From assembly GCA_036745495.1 (NCBI GenBank), contig DAIOGA010000034.1, positions 1 through 8,035 of the forward strand: a DNA stretch of 8,035 nt. The letters are read 5' to 3'. Position numbers and translations under genes: made by a program. A model generated the notes under the pieces. The model ran no database searches. It was given only the letters and a program-made list of their open reading frames with translations, and was not told the DNA's origin. Below are positions 1 through 6,569 of this stretch, piece after piece; the first letter of the stretch is position 1; each line of letters opens with the position of its first letter. The stretch is from Methylopumilus sp036745495 (lineage in GTDB: Bacteria; Pseudomonadota; Gammaproteobacteria; Burkholderiales; Methylophilaceae).

Positions 1-1857
1 CGTGGCAATGGCAAAATCATTCAAGAACTTGAATCTGATTTTAGAGGTTCGGGTTGGAATGTAATTAAAGTCATTTGGGGCTCTTACTGGGATCCATTGA
101 TTGCTATGGATAAAACAGGATTACTTAAAAAGCGCATGGAAGAATGTGTAGACGGCGAATACCAAAACTTTAAAGCTAAAGGTGGTGCTTACACGCGTGA
201 ACACTTCTTTGGTAAATATCCAGAATTAAAAGAGATGGTCGCTGCTATGTCAGATCAAGATATCTGGCGATTAAATCGTGGTGGGCATGATCCTCATAAA
301 GTATATGCAGCGTATGCCGCAGCCACTTCACACAAAGGCCAACCTTCAGTCGTTTTAGCTAAAACGGTTAAAGGTTACGGTATGGGGGATGCAGGTGAAG
401 GACAAAATATTACGCATCAACAAAAGAGTATGGATATCGATTCATTGAAAGCTTTCCGTGATCGTTTTGATTTGCAAATTACCGATGAAGAAGTTGAAAA
501 ATTATCTTTCCATAAACCGGCACCTGATTCACCTGAAATTAAATACATGATGGAAAGACGTGAAGCGCTAGGTGGCTTTGTACCGCAACGTAAACGTAAA
601 GGTAATCCACTTAAAACACCGCCGTTATCTGCTTTTGAAAATATGCTAACAGCTACAGGTGAGCGTGAAATTTCAACCACAATGGCATTCGTTAGAATTC
701 TATCTACACTTGTGCGCGATAAAGAACTTGGTAAATATATTGTACCGATTGTGCCTGATGAAGCTCGCACGTTTGGTATGGAAGGTATGTTTAGACAGCT
801 AGGTATCTATTCGTCTGTCGGTCAATTATACGAACCACAAGATTCTGACCAAGTGATGTTCTATAAAGAACAACAAGACGGCCAAATTCTAGAAGAAGGT
901 ATTAATGAAGCAGGCTCATTCTCGTCATGGGTAGCGGCAGCCACTTCATATACGGTCAACGGCATTCAAATGATTCCGTTTTATATTTTCTATTCGATGT
1001 TTGGTTTCCAACGTATTGGAGATCTTGCATGGGCAGCTGGCGATTCCAGAGCTCGCGGATTCTTGCTAGGTGCTACTGCAGGTCGAACCACACTCAATGG
1101 TGAAGGCTTACAACATGAAGATGGTCATAGCCAATTAATGGCGGCTATGATTCCTAACTGTGTGTCATACGACCCAACCTTCGCATACGAACTTGCTGTC
1201 ATCATGCAAGACGGTTTAAAACGTATGGTGGAAAATCAAGAAGATGTGTTCTATTACATCACGGTGATGAATGAAAATTATAGCCACCCTGAAATGCCTA
1301 AAGGGGTTGAGGCAGATATCATCAAAGGTATGTATCAATTCTCTACTTCCAAAGCCAAGGGTGAAAAAGTACAGCTCATGGGTAGCGGTGTGATCTTACG
1401 CGAAGTCATTGAAGCACAAAAAATTCTCGAGACTGATTATGGTGTATCAGCAGATGTATGGAGTGTCACAAGCTTTAACGAACTTCGTAAGGATGCATTA
1501 GAGATAGATCGTTGGAATCGCATGAATCCTGATAAGCCACAAAAAGAATCTCACGTTGAAAAGCTTCTCAAAAAAGCAGAAGGTCCAATCATTGCATCAA
1601 CTGATTATATGAAATCATTTGCAGAACAAATTGCTGTCTTCTTGCCGCATAAATTTGTAGCGCTTGGTACTGACGGATTTGGACGCTCTGATTCACGTGA
1701 AAACTTACGCCACTTCTTTGAAGTCGATCGTCATTACGTTGTTGTGGCAACACTCAAAGCATTAAGTGATGAAGGCAAAATCAAATCATCTATCGTGACT
1801 GATGCAATTAAGAAATTTAAACTCGATCCTAATAAACCTAATCCGGTGACACAGTAA
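1..1857 (+). CDS. aceE: Pyruvate dehydrogenase E1 component, homodimeric type (5'-partial)
   Basis: This is the ThDP-dependent E1 subunit of the pyruvate dehydrogenase complex. It decarboxylates pyruvate and reductively acetylates the E2 lipoyl arm in the cytoplasm. Reading frame 1 is open from the first base, and 618 residues are visible of the roughly 890 usual for AceE, so about 270 N-terminal residues, including the GDG-N ThDP/Mg motif, lie outside the window. Aligned by eye to E. coli AceE without gaps across the checked motifs, the fragment keeps the mobile-loop His (visible residue 139, E. coli His407), the Glu that activates ThDP (residue 303 in GINEAG, E. coli Glu571) and the HEDGH His (residue 372, E. 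coli His640). The C-terminal GTDGFGRSDSRENLRHFFE block is intact. A TTG at base 97 is internal, because conserved sequence (GNGKII, WNVIKVIWGS) precedes it. The stop lies 2 bases before aceF, so the two genes are surely cotranscribed. Confidence 0.97.
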   Translation, partial: RGNGKIIQELESDFRGSGWNVIKVIWGSYWDPLIAMDKTGLLKKRMEECVDGEYQNFKAKGGAYTREHFFGKYPELKEMVAAMSDQDIWRLNRGGHDPHKVYAAYAAATSHKGQPSVVLAKTVKGYGMGDAGEGQNITHQQKSMDIDSLKAFRDRFDLQITDEEVEKLSFHKPAPDSPEIKYMMERREALGGFVPQRKRKGNPLKTPPLSAFENMLTATGEREISTTMAFVRILSTLVRDKELGKYIVPIVPDEARTFGMEGMFRQLGIYSSVGQLYEPQDSDQVMFYKEQQDGQILEEGINEAGSFSSWVAAATSYTVNGIQMIPFYIFYSMFGFQRIGDLAWAAGDSRARGFLLGATAGRTTLNGEGLQHEDGHSQLMAAMIPNCVSYDPTFAYELAVIMQDGLKRMVENQEDVFYYITVMNENYSHPEMPKGVEADIIKGMYQFSTSKAKGEKVQLMGSGVILREVIEAQKILETDYGVSADVWSVTSFNELRKDALEIDRWNRMNPDKPQKESHVEKLLKKAEGPIIASTDYMKSFAEQIAVFLPHKFVALGTDGFGRSDSRENLRHFFEVDRHYVVVATLKALSDEGKIKSSIVTDAIKKFKLDPNKPNPVTQ

Positions 1858-1859
1858 TT

Positions 1860-3179
1860 ATGGCTATTGAAAAAATACTCGTCCCCGATATAGGTAACTT
1901 CGACAGTGTCGATGTGATTGAAGTCATTGCTAAAGTGGGTGATGCAATCAAAAAAGATGATCCATTGATTACGCTCGAATCCGATAAAGCGTCTATGGAT
2001 ATTCCGGCACCAAGCAATGGTGTGGTGAAGGAAATTCTTTTAAAAGTGGGCGACAAAATTAAACAGGGCTCCCCTATTTTAATGCTTGAGGTTGTGGAAT
2101 CTGACAAAAAATCAGAAGCGAAAGAAGAAATAAAAGAAATTAAAAAAGAAGAGGCTCCGAAAGCTTCTATTCCTGAACCCACGCGTCCAGCTCCAGAGCC
2201 TCCGCAAAAAATTAAGCCACAGCAAACACCGGCACCTATCGGTGACAGTATTGCTGTAGCACCTAATAAAAAATCGCACGCGAGTCCTTCGGTCAGAAAA
2301 TTTGCGCGTGAGCTTGGTGTTAATTTGGCATTCGTTCAAGGATCAGGACCTAAAAATCGCATTCTAGAATCTGATGTTCAAAATTATGTCAAAGGGGAGT
2401 TAGCAAGACCTCGCACAGATAATATGGGTAACGCACCTACGGTCATGTCTATGCCTGTCATTGATTTTAGTCAGTATGGTGAAATAGAAACAAAACCACT
2501 TTCTAAAATTAAAAAATTGTCAGGTGCCAATCTTCACCGTAATTGGGTGACAGCTCCTCACGTCACACAATTTGATGAAGCTGATATTACTGACCTCGAA
2601 GCATTTAGAAAATCCATGCAAACGGATGCCGAGAAAAAAGGTGTCAAACTTACTCTCTTAGCTTTTCTTATGAAAGCTTGTGTGAATGCACTCAAAACTT
2701 ATCCTAATTTTAATGCATCACTTTCAGCGAATGGCGATGAGCTCATTTTAAAATCTTATTACAACATCGGTTTTGCATGCGATACGCCTGACGGATTAGT
2801 TGTACCAGTTGTTCGTGATGTTCATCAAAAGGATGTGCTTGATATTGCAAAAGACTTAGGTGAGTTATCTGCTAAAGCACGTGAACGCAAACTTAAACTA
2901 GAAGAAATGCAAGGTGGATGCTTTACGATTTCAAGTTTAGGTGGCATTGGTGGCACTAAATTTACACCGATCATTAATTGCCCTGAAGTCGCAATCTTAG
3001 GTATATCACGATCATCGATGGAACCTATTTACGACCCCAAAACAAAAACATTTGAAGCAAGACTGATCTTGCCACTCTCCCTTTCATACGATCACCGTGT
3101 GATTGATGGTGCAGATGGGGCGCGCTTTACAAGTCACTTACGCATGATGTTGTCTGATGTGAGACGACTCCTTCTCTAA
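1860..3179 (+). CDS. aceF: Dihydrolipoamide acetyltransferase, pyruvate dehydrogenase E2 component
   Basis: This E2 core subunit transfers the acetyl group from lipoamide to CoA. The 439 residues contain, in order: one lipoyl domain (about 5-78, lipoylated Lys43 in ESDKASM), a Lys/Glu- then Pro-rich linker (about 80-138), the peripheral subunit-binding domain (about 140-178, SPSVRKFARELGV) and the catalytic domain (about 210-439). The active-site motif DHRVIDG supplies His412 and Asp416. Many proteobacterial AceF proteins carry two or three lipoyl domains and are longer (500-630 residues); here one is present and another sits on the E3 subunit downstream. The ATG start is 2 bases after the aceE stop, with a GGTGA Shine-Dalgarno-like run at 1845-1849 inside the end of aceE. 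SPSVRKFARELGV is typical of pyruvate E2 proteins. The aceE partner makes a 2-oxoglutarate E2 unlikely. Confidence 0.97.
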   Translation: MAIEKILVPDIGNFDSVDVIEVIAKVGDAIKKDDPLITLESDKASMDIPAPSNGVVKEILLKVGDKIKQGSPILMLEVVESDKKSEAKEEIKEIKKEEAPKASIPEPTRPAPEPPQKIKPQQTPAPIGDSIAVAPNKKSHASPSVRKFARELGVNLAFVQGSGPKNRILESDVQNYVKGELARPRTDNMGNAPTVMSMPVIDFSQYGEIETKPLSKIKKLSGANLHRNWVTAPHVTQFDEADITDLEAFRKSMQTDAEKKGVKLTLLAFLMKACVNALKTYPNFNASLSANGDELILKSYYNIGFACDTPDGLVVPVVRDVHQKDVLDIAKDLGELSAKARERKLKLEEMQGGCFTISSLGGIGGTKFTPIINCPEVAILGISRSSMEPIYDPKTKTFEARLILPLSLSYDHRVIDGADGARFTSHLRMMLSDVRRLLL

Positions 3180-3184
3180 TTTTT

Positions 3185-4708
3185 ATGGCCAATACTTTTC
3201 AAATCACGGTACCTGATATCGGTAACTTCGATAGCGTTGAAGTCATCGATATTATTGTTAAAGTTGGCGATACCATTAAAAAAGAAGATCCTTTAATTAC
3301 TCTAGAGTCAGATAAAGCTTCGATGGATATTCCATCCATGCATGAAGGAAAAGTCACCAGCATTAATTTAAAGGTGGGTGATAAAGTGAAACAAGGCTCT
3401 AATATCCTTGTCATTGAATTAAATGAATCAGTTGAAAAACCTCAAAAAGCTGAAACTCAAAAAGAGGTTAAATCTGAAACAAAGGCAGATATAAAAAAGG
3501 AATCGCCTCCTGAAATAACTTCACAAGCAGTCGCTAAAAAATCAGATGTTGTGTCCACTCATGAAACTGAAGTCGTCGTCTTAGGTTCAGGCCCTGGTGG
3601 CTATACCGCTGCATTCCGTGCTGCAGATTTAGGTAAGAAAGTCATTCTCATTGAAAGATATGGAACCCTAGGTGGTGTATGTCTTAATGTAGGTTGTATT
3701 CCATCCAAAGCACTCTTACATACCGCTAAAGTCATCACAGAAGCTGAAGAAACAGCACAGCATGGTGTTTCTTTTGGTCCACCCGATATTAACTTAGAAA
3801 AAATTCGCCATTGGAAAGCCAATGATGTCGTCGGTAAATTGACGCAAGGTTTAAGTGCGATGGCAAAACAAAGACAAGTCACAGTGATTCAAGGTGTCGG
3901 TGAATTTACAACATCGCATCAAATTAAAGTGACTAAAGCGGATGGTCAAACTGAGACTGTAGGTTTTGAACATTGCATTATTGCAGCAGGCTCACAATCG
4001 ACAAAATTCCCNNNNNNNNNNNNNNNNNNNNNNNNNNNNNNNNNNNNNNNNNNNNNNNNNNNNNNNNNNNNNNNNNNNNNNNNNNNNNNNNNNNNNNNNN
4101 NNNNNNNNNNNCGCCCTAACGGAAAAGCAATCAAAGCGGAAGTCGCAGGTGTCACGGTCACTGACCAAGGGTTTATTCCTGTGAATAAACAAATGCGAAC
4201 GAATGTATCCCACATCTTTGCGATTGGCGATATTGTAGGTCAACCTATGCTAGCTCACAAAGCAACACATGAAGGTAAAGTAGCAGCTGAAGTGATTGCA
4301 GGGCATAAGGTTGAATTCCAAGCTCTTACCATTCCATCTGTCGCGTATACCGATCCTGAAGTCGCATGGGCAGGTATCACTGAATTAGAAGCGAAACTAA
4401 AAAATATTGAAATTGAAAAAGCAAGTTTCCCTTGGGCAGCAAGTGGTCGTGCGCTATCTAATAATCGCAGCGAAGGTACCACTAAACTTATTTTTGATAA
4501 GGAAACGCATCGATTGATTGGTGCAGGTATTACCGGTGTGAATGCAGGAGAGCTTATTGCTGAAACCGTATTAGCGATTGAAATGGGTGCCGATGCACAT
4601 GACCTTGGTTTAACCATTCATCCACATCCGACACTATCTGAAACTGTTTGCTTTGCAGCAGAAGTTAAAGAAGGTACGATCACCGATCTTTATATTAAAA
4701 AACGCTAA
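3185..4708 (+). CDS. lpdA: Dihydrolipoamide dehydrogenase (E3) with N-terminal lipoyl domain, interrupted by assembly gap
   Basis: E3 reoxidises the dihydrolipoyl arm of E2 using FAD and NAD+. An N-terminal lipoyl domain (about 5-79, Lys44 in ESDKASM) is joined by a charged Lys/Glu linker (about 80-127) to the flavoprotein. The flavoprotein shows the FAD-binding GSGPGG (134-139), the redox disulfide C166-x4-C171 in GGVCLNVGCIPSK, the second FAD motif IFAIGDIVGQP, and the C-terminal His481/Glu486 pair in HPHPTLSE. Lipoyl-E3 proteins of about 590-600 residues are known from Neisseria (p64k) and Ralstonia. The 507 codons here are short only because a 100-base N run replaces the NAD-binding region, where GGGIIG should lie. 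The flanks KFP and RPNGK read in the same frame. The ATG is 5 bases after the aceF stop with no clear Shine-Dalgarno, suggesting translational coupling. This is the last gene of the operon. Confidence 0.95.
   Translation: MANTFQITVPDIGNFDSVEVIDIIVKVGDTIKKEDPLITLESDKASMDIPSMHEGKVTSINLKVGDKVKQGSNILVIELNESVEKPQKAETQKEVKSETKADIKKESPPEITSQAVAKKSDVVSTHETEVVVLGSGPGGYTAAFRAADLGKKVILIERYGTLGGVCLNVGCIPSKALLHTAKVITEAEETAQHGVSFGPPDINLEKIRHWKANDVVGKLTQGLSAMAKQRQVTVIQGVGEFTTSHQIKVTKADGQTETVGFEHCIIAAGSQSTKFXXXXXXXXXXXXXXXXXXXXXXXXXXXXXXXXXXRPNGKAIKAEVAGVTVTDQGFIPVNKQMRTNVSHIFAIGDIVGQPMLAHKATHEGKVAAEVIAGHKVEFQALTIPSVAYTDPEVAWAGITELEAKLKNIEIEKASFPWAASGRALSNNRSEGTTKLIFDKETHRLIGAGITGVNAGELIAETVLAIEMGADAHDLGLTIHPHPTLSETVCFAAEVKEGTITDLYIKKR
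4012..4111. other. Assembly gap of 100 N, unknown true length
   Basis: Exactly 100 N interrupt lpdA, the usual placeholder for a scaffold gap of unknown size. In related lipoyl-E3 proteins about 110-125 residues separate the KFP and RPNGK positions, whereas the N run spans only about 34 codons. The real missing sequence is therefore probably about 330-375 bases. The frame match across the gap is accidental and says nothing about length. The missing part should hold the NAD-binding Rossmann motif. Confidence 0.97.
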
Positions 4709-4719
4709 AACGTTTTTTT
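4697..4719. terminator. Putative bidirectional terminator between lpdA and coaX
   Basis: The sequence AAAAAACG (4697-4704), a 6-base loop, and CGTTTTTT (4711-4718) form a perfect 8-bp stem with A-tract and T-tract arms, followed by one more T. It lies at the convergent junction, overlapping the last codons and stop of lpdA and the stop of coaX on the opposite strand, so it could serve both transcripts. The stem is weak, with only two G-C pairs; its position and symmetry are the main support. Confidence 0.6.
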
Positions 4720-5458
4720 AATTATTCGCTAGAACAAAAAGTCCATCGAGTACTAAATCTTTTTTGATGGTTGTATGGCTCTTTAAATCTTCATTTAAGT
4801 GCTGATAGATATATTCAGCATCCCCTCCACTCAAAATAATGTGTACATCTTTAGATTTTGACAGTGCTAATTCAAAGAAAGATTTAAGATTACCTAAAAC
4901 ACTTAAAATAAATCCAGATTGAATGGCATTGGCTGTATTGATTGCTGGTATTTGAAGTACACCTTCATCATTTTTTAATTGCGCTGTATTTTGAGATAAA
5001 GCATTTTTTGTAAGATAAAGCCCTGGTAAGATGACACCCCCTTCAAATATATATTGATGTTCTTTTTTATCAAAGCTCAAATAATCAATCGTCACCGCAG
5101 TACCCACTGAGACAATTACTGCAGCATTTTGAATACTATTGGATACACTCAATGCAGATAGCCAACGGTCAACACCAAGAGATGAGCTATCTTGATAGCC
5201 ATTCAAAAGATGTTTCCATTTTTTTTGTGGTTTCACAAATTCAATGGGACATGCAAATTTTTTCAGTTTAATTTTTAATATCGCTTCTTTTTCAAAGCTA
5301 GCGACATTTGAAATTAATATTTTTTGGATCTTGTCACTAAACATAAAATGATCTTGATCGATATCTTCTGTTAAAAAAGAATCCTCTTGATAGATTTTTC
5401 TTTGATCACGAAGCATCCATTTTGTTTTGGTATTACCTATATCAATCAGTAGAAACAT
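4718..5458 (-). CDS. coaX: Type III pantothenate kinase
   Basis: CoaX phosphorylates pantothenate, the first committed step of coenzyme A synthesis. Type III enzymes belong to the ASKHA fold, need a monovalent cation and are not inhibited by CoA. The 246 residues match the usual 240-270. Visible family motifs are the phosphate-binding loop with its Asp at the N-terminus (DIGNTKTKW, 6-14), GVDRW (95-99), VSVGTAVTID (116-125), GGVILPG (140-146), NTANAIQSG (174-182) and SGGDA near the C-terminus. The ATG is 2 bases after the birA stop and is preceded by a purine-rich AAGAAAAG, so birA and coaX form one transcription unit. The same pairing occurs in Bordetella, where the coaX homologue is called baf, and the two are fused in Neisseria. 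No other pantothenate kinase is visible in the window. The gene ends against the convergent lpdA. Confidence 0.95.
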   Translation of the reverse strand: MFLLIDIGNTKTKWMLRDQRKIYQEDSFLTEDIDQDHFMFSDKIQKILISNVASFEKEAILKIKLKKFACPIEFVKPQKKWKHLLNGYQDSSSLGVDRWLSALSVSNSIQNAAVIVSVGTAVTIDYLSFDKKEHQYIFEGGVILPGLYLTKNALSQNTAQLKNDEGVLQIPAINTANAIQSGFILSVLGNLKSFFELALSKSKDVHIILSGGDAEYIYQHLNEDLKSHTTIKKDLVLDGLFVLANN

Positions 5459-5460
5459 GT

Positions 5461-6453
5461 TTATGCTTTTCTTAATGTAATTTCACCGGATGAGAATATT
5501 TCAATACCACTGGATGGTGTTTCAATCATAAGTGCACCATCATCAGTGACGCCTTGCGCTAAACCTGTCACAGATCTTCCATCTCCGAGTGATAAGGTCA
5601 CAATTTGATGTTGGTAAACATGATGGCTTATCCACTCTTCCTTTAAAGATGCAAACTTAGATGCATTAAATTGACCTAATACATCCGCTAAATCTTTTAA
5701 AATCTGGCCCAATAATAAATTAGGATCGATATCATCAACACTCACACTGTCCAAATCAATCGCCGGCTGATCAATTTGATTTAAACTTTTTTTGGATAAC
5801 TTTAAGTTAATGCCAATACCAATCACCGCAGTACTCTGTCCTTCCATATCGCCTTGAAGCTCAATCAAAATACCCGCTAGTTTTTTATATTGCGGCCCAT
5901 CTTGCACTAAAACATCGTTCGGCCATTTTAACTGTGCGCTCAATATACCAAATCGATGAAGGCTACGAATGATTGCAACGCCTACAGCTAAACTTAACCC
6001 TGAAAGAGTAGCCGCTCCTCCGTTAAATCGCCAAAGAAGTGAAAACGTTAAACTTTCACCTAAGGCTGATTGCCATGATCTACCTCGTCTGCCCCTCCCC
6101 TTGGTTTGAATATGGGTCGCTGCAACCGATGCATGAGGATGCCCTAAAGAAGCTTTTTCCATTAAATAACTATTCGTAGAATCCATCACATCGAAAATTT
6201 CTAAATTAAACCAATGATGAATTTCCCCCATCACCTGCTCAATACTAGGTTTCTTTAAAAGCATAATAGGCTGAATGAGTTTGTAACCTCGGCCGCGAAC
6301 GGAATAAATCTCTACACCAAACTCTTCTGCTTTTTTAATAGCATTCCAGATAGAAACGCGAGAGATGTCGAATGTTTTGGCAATCGACTCACCAGAGTGA
6401 AATTTACCATCAGACAGAACGTCTAAAACTTTAAAGACGAGGTTATGTTGCAT
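5461..6453 (-). CDS. birA: Bifunctional biotin--[acetyl-CoA carboxylase] ligase / biotin operon repressor
   Basis: BirA makes biotinyl-5'-AMP and attaches biotin to the carboxyl-carrier protein of acetyl-CoA carboxylase. Its 330 residues are close to the 321 of E. coli BirA. An N-terminal winged-helix domain (about 1-62, helix-turn-helix in HSGESIAKTF...SRVSIWNAIK and wing RGRGYKL) makes it the regulator-type (class II) ligase. The catalytic domain shows DSTNSYL (91-97), the biotinyl-adenylate loop GRGRRGRSW (119-127), KWPND (176-180), KLAGILIEL (191-199) and IGIGIN (211-216). An SH3-like C-terminal domain (about 285-330) follows. Lys192 or its neighbour Lys191 corresponds to E. coli Lys183, which contacts biotin. 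The ATG at 6453 gives the expected N-terminus but has no visible Shine-Dalgarno. It is first in the birA-coaX unit and divergent from glnS. Whether it regulates biotin genes cannot be seen, since none is in the window. Confidence 0.96.
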   Translation of the reverse strand: MQHNLVFKVLDVLSDGKFHSGESIAKTFDISRVSIWNAIKKAEEFGVEIYSVRGRGYKLIQPIMLLKKPSIEQVMGEIHHWFNLEIFDVMDSTNSYLMEKASLGHPHASVAATHIQTKGRGRRGRSWQSALGESLTFSLLWRFNGGAATLSGLSLAVGVAIIRSLHRFGILSAQLKWPNDVLVQDGPQYKKLAGILIELQGDMEGQSTAVIGIGINLKLSKKSLNQIDQPAIDLDSVSVDDIDPNLLLGQILKDLADVLGQFNASKFASLKEEWISHHVYQHQIVTLSLGDGRSVTGLAQGVTDDGALMIETPSSGIEIFSSGEITLRKA

Positions 6454-6478
6454 TAAGTATTAGATTAAAAATCAAAAG

Positions 6479-6519
6479 TTGATCTTATCATAGCGTATCT
6501 TTTTTAGCTTTAAGATCAA
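6479..6519. repeat. Perfect 9-bp inverted repeat, candidate operator
   Basis: TTGATCTTA (6479-6487) and its exact reverse complement TAAGATCAA (6511-6519) are separated by 23 bases. The half-sites start 32 bp apart, about three helical turns, as for a protein dimer binding one face of DNA. A further ATCAA (6471-6475) faces the left arm as ATCAA-AAG-TTGAT. The dyad covers the candidate birA -10 but not that of glnS. BirA operators are also long, interrupted dyads beginning TTG and ending CAA, but the known half-sites (TTGTAAAC or TTGTTAAC) differ inside. The regulator is therefore unassigned. Confidence 0.5.
6487..6492 (-). promoter_or_regulatory. Candidate -10 element for birA-coaX
   Basis: On the - strand this reads TATGAT, one mismatch from TATAAT. 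Transcription would start near 6480, leaving a leader of about 26 bases before the birA ATG. No good -35 hexamer sits at 16-18 bases (the best is CTTAAA, half matching). The element overlaps the inner edge of the left arm of the 6479-6519 dyad. Confidence 0.4.
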
Positions 6520-6552
6520 TGGATTGGGGCTAAGGAAGCTGCCATTTCGGTG

Positions 6553-6558
6553 TAGAAT
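6553..6558 (+). promoter_or_regulatory. Candidate -10 element for glnS
   Basis: TAGAAT is one mismatch from TATAAT. It ends 11 bases before the glnS ATG, so transcription would start about 3-7 bases before the start codon. No convincing -35 is seen: TTGGGG at 6525-6530 is 22 bases upstream, too far. No Shine-Dalgarno lies between this element and the ATG. Confidence 0.4.
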
Positions 6559-6569
6559 ATCGTTCTATT

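Noticed and set aside
97..99. TTG as the start of aceE
   Set aside because: Conserved AceE sequence continues in frame to the window's left edge, so the TTG codon is internal and the gene is 5'-partial.
417..770. Open frame on the - strand inside aceE
   Set aside because: Antisense to strongly conserved aceE sequence, no recognisable protein and no own regulatory signals.
1838..2339. Two overlapping - strand open frames opposite the aceF lipoyl domain and linker
   Set aside because: Antisense shadows. The first resembles the 3199-3414 antisense frame only because the two lipoyl coding regions are similar.
3199..4617. Several open frames opposite or out of frame with lpdA, some running through the N block
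   Set aside because: They contradict the intact lpdA frame, and some owe their length to unreadable N bases.
3185..4708. lpdA as a truncated pseudogene
   Set aside because: The shortness is fully explained by the N placeholder. Both flanks keep intact motifs and the reading frame.
6506..6540. AGCTT...AAGCT pair as a second operator or hairpin
   Set aside because: Only 5 bp with a 25-base spacer, easily expected by chance in this composition.
6454..6569. Riboswitch or small RNA in the birA-glnS divergent region
   Set aside because: Only 116 bases, no recognisable aptamer, and leaders on both sides appear very short. The dyad's 23-base loop and AT-rich arms fit a DNA operator better than an RNA fold.
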